A program made the translations under genes and the position numbers. The notes beneath the pieces are model-generated. The model was not told where the DNA came from. It was given only the letters and a program-made list of their open reading frames with translations, and searched no databases. DNA of 64,000 nt from Rhodospirillales bacterium (lineage in GTDB: Bacteria > Pseudomonadota > Alphaproteobacteria > Rhodospirillales > Defluviicoccaceae), in contig JADJQT010000002.1 in assembly GCA_016712595.1 (NCBI GenBank), forward strand, positions 620,001 to 684,000, written 5' to 3'. This document shows positions 61,145 to 64,000 of the stretch, in pieces; positions within the stretch are counted from its first letter, which is position 1; each line of letters starts with the position of its first letter.

Positions 61145-61605
61145 GCGACGCACACGAGATTTCACTCACGCAGCTCGGTCGGGCGACCGTGGTCGCCGCG
61201 TCTCCCGATGCGGCCGTGCTAGAGACGGTCGCCAATCCGCACCCGGACGCAACGTACCTTGTCCGCTTCACTTGCGCGGAGTTCACCACCTTGTGTCCGG
61301 TCACCGGGCAGCCGGATTTCGCCCACCTGGTGATCGACTACGTGCCCGCCGGGCGGCTGGTGGAATCGAAATCGCTGAAGCTTTTCCTTGCCAGCTTTCG
61401 AAATCATCCGGGCTTTCACGAGGCCTGCACGCTCGATGTCGCAACCAAGATCATTGCCGCGGCGGCGCCACGCTGGCTGCGTATCGGCGGCTACTGGTAT
61501 CCGCGCGGCGGCATTCCGATCGACGTCTTCTGGCAGACAGACGTGCCGCCGGAGGGGCTGTGGCTTCCTGATCAGGGCGTGCCGACCTACCGTGGGCGTG
61601 GTTGA
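61141..61605 (+). CDS. queF: NADPH-dependent preQ0 reductase
   Basis: Reduces the nitrile of preQ0 to the amine preQ1, the base inserted by Tgt. It has 154 residues, the short single-domain form. Cys52 (TTLCPVTG) forms the thioimide and Asp59 assists. ESKSLKLFLASFRNHPGFHE contains the NADPH motif and the substrate Glu94. It is the last gene of the queA-tgt-lipoprotein-queF unit. Confidence 0.96.
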   Translation: MSDAHEISLTQLGRATVVAASPDAAVLETVANPHPDATYLVRFTCAEFTTLCPVTGQPDFAHLVIDYVPAGRLVESKSLKLFLASFRNHPGFHEACTLDVATKIIAAAAPRWLRIGGYWYPRGGIPIDVFWQTDVPPEGLWLPDQGVPTYRGRG

Positions 61606-61634
61606 ATCGGGCGAGGGGTGGCCGATGCGCTCCG

Positions 61635-62540
61635 TTAGGCCTGCTTTGCTTCGACGATGCCGCGGCGGATTGCCCGGGTGCGGGCGAACTTCTCCTGCAA
61701 TACATCGCCCTCGCCCCAGCGGATCGCCCGCTGCAACGCGGTGAGATCCTCGGTGAAGCGGGCCAGCATCTCGAGCACGGCCTCGCGATTGTTGAGAAAG
61801 ATGTCGCGCCACATCACCGGATCGGAGGCGGCGATACGGGTGAAGTCACGAAAGCCGCCGGCGGAAAACTTGATCACCTCTGATTTCACCTGATCTTCGA
61901 GATCGGTCGCGGTGCCGACGATGGTGTAGGCGATCAGGTGCGGCAGGTGCGAGGTGATCGCCAGCACGCGGTCGTGATGGTGGGCGGGCATCACCTGCAC
62001 GGTCATTCCCGCCTGCTTCCACAGCGCTTCGATACGGGCGACGGCGGTGGCGTCCGTGCCGGCGGGGGGGGTCAACAGACAGTAGCGCCCTGCGAACAGC
62101 TCGGCGAATCCGGCCTCCGGCCCCGAGTGCTCGGTGCCGGCGATCGGATGGCCGGGGACGAAATGCACGCCCTCGGGAATATGCGGGCCGACATCGGCGA
62201 TGACGCTTTCCTTGGCCGAGCCGACATCGGTGACGATCGCCCCCGGCCGAAGGCCCGGTGCGATCGCCTTAGCGATCGCGGCGTAGGCGCCGAGGGGGGC
62301 GCACAGGACGACAAGATCGGCGCCGTCAACGCAGGCACGCGGGTCGGTTGTGGTGGAATCGGCGATGCCGAGTGCGCGCGCGGTATCCAGCGTCGCGTGC
62401 GTCCGCGCGCACACGGCGATGTGATCGGCGAGCGCGTCGCGGCGCACGACATGGGCGAGCGACGAGCCAATGAGGCCGATGCCGATCAGGGCGATTCGTT
62501 CAAAGTGCGGGGTGACGAGGGTCACGTCTGCGTCGCTCAC
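61635..62540 (-). CDS. tyrA: Prephenate/arogenate dehydrogenase
   Basis: NAD(P)-dependent enzyme of tyrosine synthesis, 301 residues. The Rossmann loop is GIGLIGSSLA near the N-terminus. The GHPIAGTEHSG segment carries the catalytic His, and the SHLPHLIAYTIV and FSAGGFRDFTRIAASDP segments are typical. It starts with a GTG overlapping the hisC stop (GTGA). Whether prephenate or arogenate is preferred cannot be told. Confidence 0.95.
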   Translation of the reverse strand: MSDADVTLVTPHFERIALIGIGLIGSSLAHVVRRDALADHIAVCARTHATLDTARALGIADSTTTDPRACVDGADLVVLCAPLGAYAAIAKAIAPGLRPGAIVTDVGSAKESVIADVGPHIPEGVHFVPGHPIAGTEHSGPEAGFAELFAGRYCLLTPPAGTDATAVARIEALWKQAGMTVQVMPAHHHDRVLAITSHLPHLIAYTIVGTATDLEDQVKSEVIKFSAGGFRDFTRIAASDPVMWRDIFLNNREAVLEMLARFTEDLTALQRAIRWGEGDVLQEKFARTRAIRRGIVEAKQA

Positions 62541-63637
62541 GCGCTGCCGCCAAGGAAATCAGTTATAGCGGCAACACAGGCGCGCATGTCGTCCTCCAAT
62601 CCGATGGTAATGCGCAGGCAATCCGGCAGTCGATATGACGTCATGCGTCGGACGATGATGCCGCGGCGCTTGAGATAAGTATCCGCAGCGATCGCATCGC
62701 GATCCGGCGAGGTCGGGAAACGAACCAGCAAGAAGTTGCAATGACTTTCCGGGACGACGAGGCCAAGATTGCGCAGGGCGTCCGCCGTCCACGCCCGCCA
62801 TTGGTGATTGTGCTCGCGTGCGCGTTCGACAAAAGCCTGGTCAGCAAGGGCAGCAATGCCCGCCGCTTGCGCCAGGCTCGGCACGTTGAAGGGATTGCGC
62901 AACCGGTTGAGGACATCGATGACCGCCGGGGGGCCATACGCCCAGCCGAGGCGCGCGCCGCCCAGACCATAGATCTTGGAGAATGTCCGGGTAACGACAA
63001 CGTTGGCGAAGTCGTCGACGAGGTCGATCCCGGTCTCATAGTCGCTCGCCGCGACGTACTCGGCATAGGCGGCGTCGACCACCAGCAGCACAGCCGGTGG
63101 CAGGCCCTCGCGTAGTCGTCGCATCTCGCTCGCGGGCAGGTAGGTGCCGGTCGGATTATTCGGATTGGCGATGTAGACGATGCGCGTCGCCGGCGTCGCC
63201 GCCGCCAGCAGCGCGTCAACATCCGCCCGCAGATCGCGTTCGGGCACGGCGATCGGCGTTGCCCCGGCTCCCTGGGCCGCGATCGGATAAATCAAGAAAC
63301 CATGGACGGTGTACAGCACTTCGTCGCCTGGGCCGGCATAGGCGCGCGCGAGCAGCGTCAGCAGCTCATCCGAACCGGCACCGCATACGATACGCTCGGC
63401 GTCGAGCGCGAACGCGGCGGCGAGCGCCCGGCGCAGCGCGTGGCAGCCGCCGTCGGGATAACGATGCGCGGTCAGTGCCGCCGCGTGCATCGCTTCGACG
63501 GCCTTTGGGCTAGGTCCGAATGCCCCCTCGTTCGAGGCGAGTTTGGTGATGCGGTTGACCCCGGGAACGGTCGACTCCCCGCCGACGTAAGGGGCGATAT
63601 CAAGGATCCCCGGTCGGGGAGTCGGAAATACCGTCAA
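62537..63637 (-). CDS. hisC: Histidinol-phosphate/aromatic aminotransferase
   Basis: Class II PLP aminotransferase of 366 residues. The PLP lysine is in TFSKIYGLGGARLGW, and NPNNPTGTYL is the cofactor loop. Besides histidine synthesis, such enzymes often transaminate prephenate or hydroxyphenylpyruvate, consistent with the adjacent tyrA. No ATG fits; a TTG at 63637 overlaps the upstream TGA as TTGA, with GAGGA nine bases before it. This gives the conserved N-terminus RPGILDIAPYVGG. Confidence 0.93.
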   Translation of the reverse strand: MTVFPTPRPGILDIAPYVGGESTVPGVNRITKLASNEGAFGPSPKAVEAMHAAALTAHRYPDGGCHALRRALAAAFALDAERIVCGAGSDELLTLLARAYAGPGDEVLYTVHGFLIYPIAAQGAGATPIAVPERDLRADVDALLAAATPATRIVYIANPNNPTGTYLPASEMRRLREGLPPAVLLVVDAAYAEYVAASDYETGIDLVDDFANVVVTRTFSKIYGLGGARLGWAYGPPAVIDVLNRLRNPFNVPSLAQAAGIAALADQAFVERAREHNHQWRAWTADALRNLGLVVPESHCNFLLVRFPTSPDRDAIAADTYLKRRGIIVRRMTSYRLPDCLRITIGLEDDMRACVAAITDFLGGSA

Positions 63638-64000
63638 GCAGATGAATCCTCACTCTTCGGCTGTCTGGCCGGCAGCGCCGGCTGCGGCGCCGCTGCCGGT
63701 GCCGGCCCCAGAACGTCCGGCGGGATGGGCAGGGCGTAGCCGCCAATCGGCTGGAGCCGCTTGAGCGGCTTGCCGATGGTACGGCGCAGGATGTCGAGGC
63801 GCGCGTCGTCGGTGGCGAGCGAGCCGTCAACCTCGCTCAGGTAGAGCCACGACTGTGGTTGACCCTCGTCTCGCCAGACGGTGGCAAACGTCGAGGTCAG
63901 GCCGGCCTCCTGCAGCGCCTGGGTGAATTGGTTGAGGCCCAGCCGCTCTTCGGTTTCGGCGACGAGGTACGACCGGTCGCGTCCGGTGGGTACGACGGAA
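63634..64000 (-). CDS. C-terminal end of a probable chorismate mutase/ACT-type protein (cut by window edge)
   Basis: The frame is open from the window edge to a TGA at 63634-63636; 121 residues are visible. The pattern YLVAETEERLGLNQFTQALQ, then a Trp-Leu-Tyr-Leu (SWLYLSEVDG) strand and GGYALPIPPDV, resembles the ACT-like regulatory end of PheA/AroQ-type chorismate mutases in Rhodospirillales. The tail is Pro and Ala-rich. Overlap with hisC and neighbouring tyrA support an aromatic amino-acid role. The catalytic part lies outside the window, so the family call is tentative. Confidence 0.5.
   Translation of the reverse strand, partial: SVVPTGRDRSYLVAETEERLGLNQFTQALQEAGLTSTFATVWRDEGQPQSWLYLSEVDGSLATDDARLDILRRTIGKPLKRLQPIGGYALPIPPDVLGPAPAAAPQPALPARQPKSEDSSA

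Overview
The window looks like chromosomal DNA of a GC-rich alphaproteobacterium, most probably a member of the Rhodospirillales or a close relative. The evidence is gene content and gene style: a Yej-type peptide importer, an Azospirillum-like gltB-gltD pair, serC-serA behind a serC-type RNA leader, a hisC-tyrA pair overlapping an upstream aromatic-pathway gene, a MutL with the endonuclease motif of bacteria without MutH, and many 1 to 4 base gene overlaps. No rRNA operon, CRISPR array, prophage or plasmid replication gene was seen. One tRNA (Leu, anticodon GAG) is present.

Layout. 1-4176: yejB (cut by the window edge), yejE and yejF, with a small opposite-strand gene between yejE and yejF. 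4189-6174: glutathione-dependent formaldehyde oxidation (frmA, fghA), followed by a small heat-shock protein gene. 7113-8685: an IS1182-type insertion sequence whose transposase is broken by a one-base frameshift, next to tRNA-Leu. 9086-16600: dihydroorotase, a very large DUF748/AsmA-like envelope protein overlapping a YihY/BrkB membrane protein, and uppP. 16945-26709: nitrogen and serine metabolism (gltB, gltD, DUF1178, DUF423, serA, serC). 27068-28408: an isolated AT-rich gene for a TIR-HD fusion protein, the clearest candidate for an undescribed defence-type system here. 28700-36541: a B12-binding radical SAM protein, a class I amidotransferase-like hydrolase, rluB, rsmD, a retropepsin-like protease, mutL and pgi.

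37202-42067 is a four-gene tripartite efflux operon (MacA-like adaptor, MacB-like ATPase and permease, TolC-like channel) with strikingly AT-rich DNA on both sides. 42201-48081 holds small unknown genes, a Bax-inhibitor-1 protein, thpR, a HAD phosphatase, a sirtuin and argG. 48715-53375 is the lactate-oxidation locus lutA-lutB-lutC between two GntR-family regulators; the lutA promoter carries a perfect operator-like palindrome. 53469-58563 has an HCCA-isomerase-like protein, hemF, a paired set of 4-TM SMR-like proteins, an L,D-transpeptidase and a Tat-exported YcbK-like peptidase. 58761-61605 is a queuosine cluster (queA, tgt, small lipoprotein, queF). The window closes with tyrA, hisC and the end of a probable chorismate mutase/ACT-type gene on the minus strand.

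Most genes are housekeeping and closely packed. The parts that look accessory are the IS element, the TIR-HD gene, the AT-rich borders of the efflux operon, and a few orphan small genes. All functional calls rest on motif recognition by eye; no database search was run.
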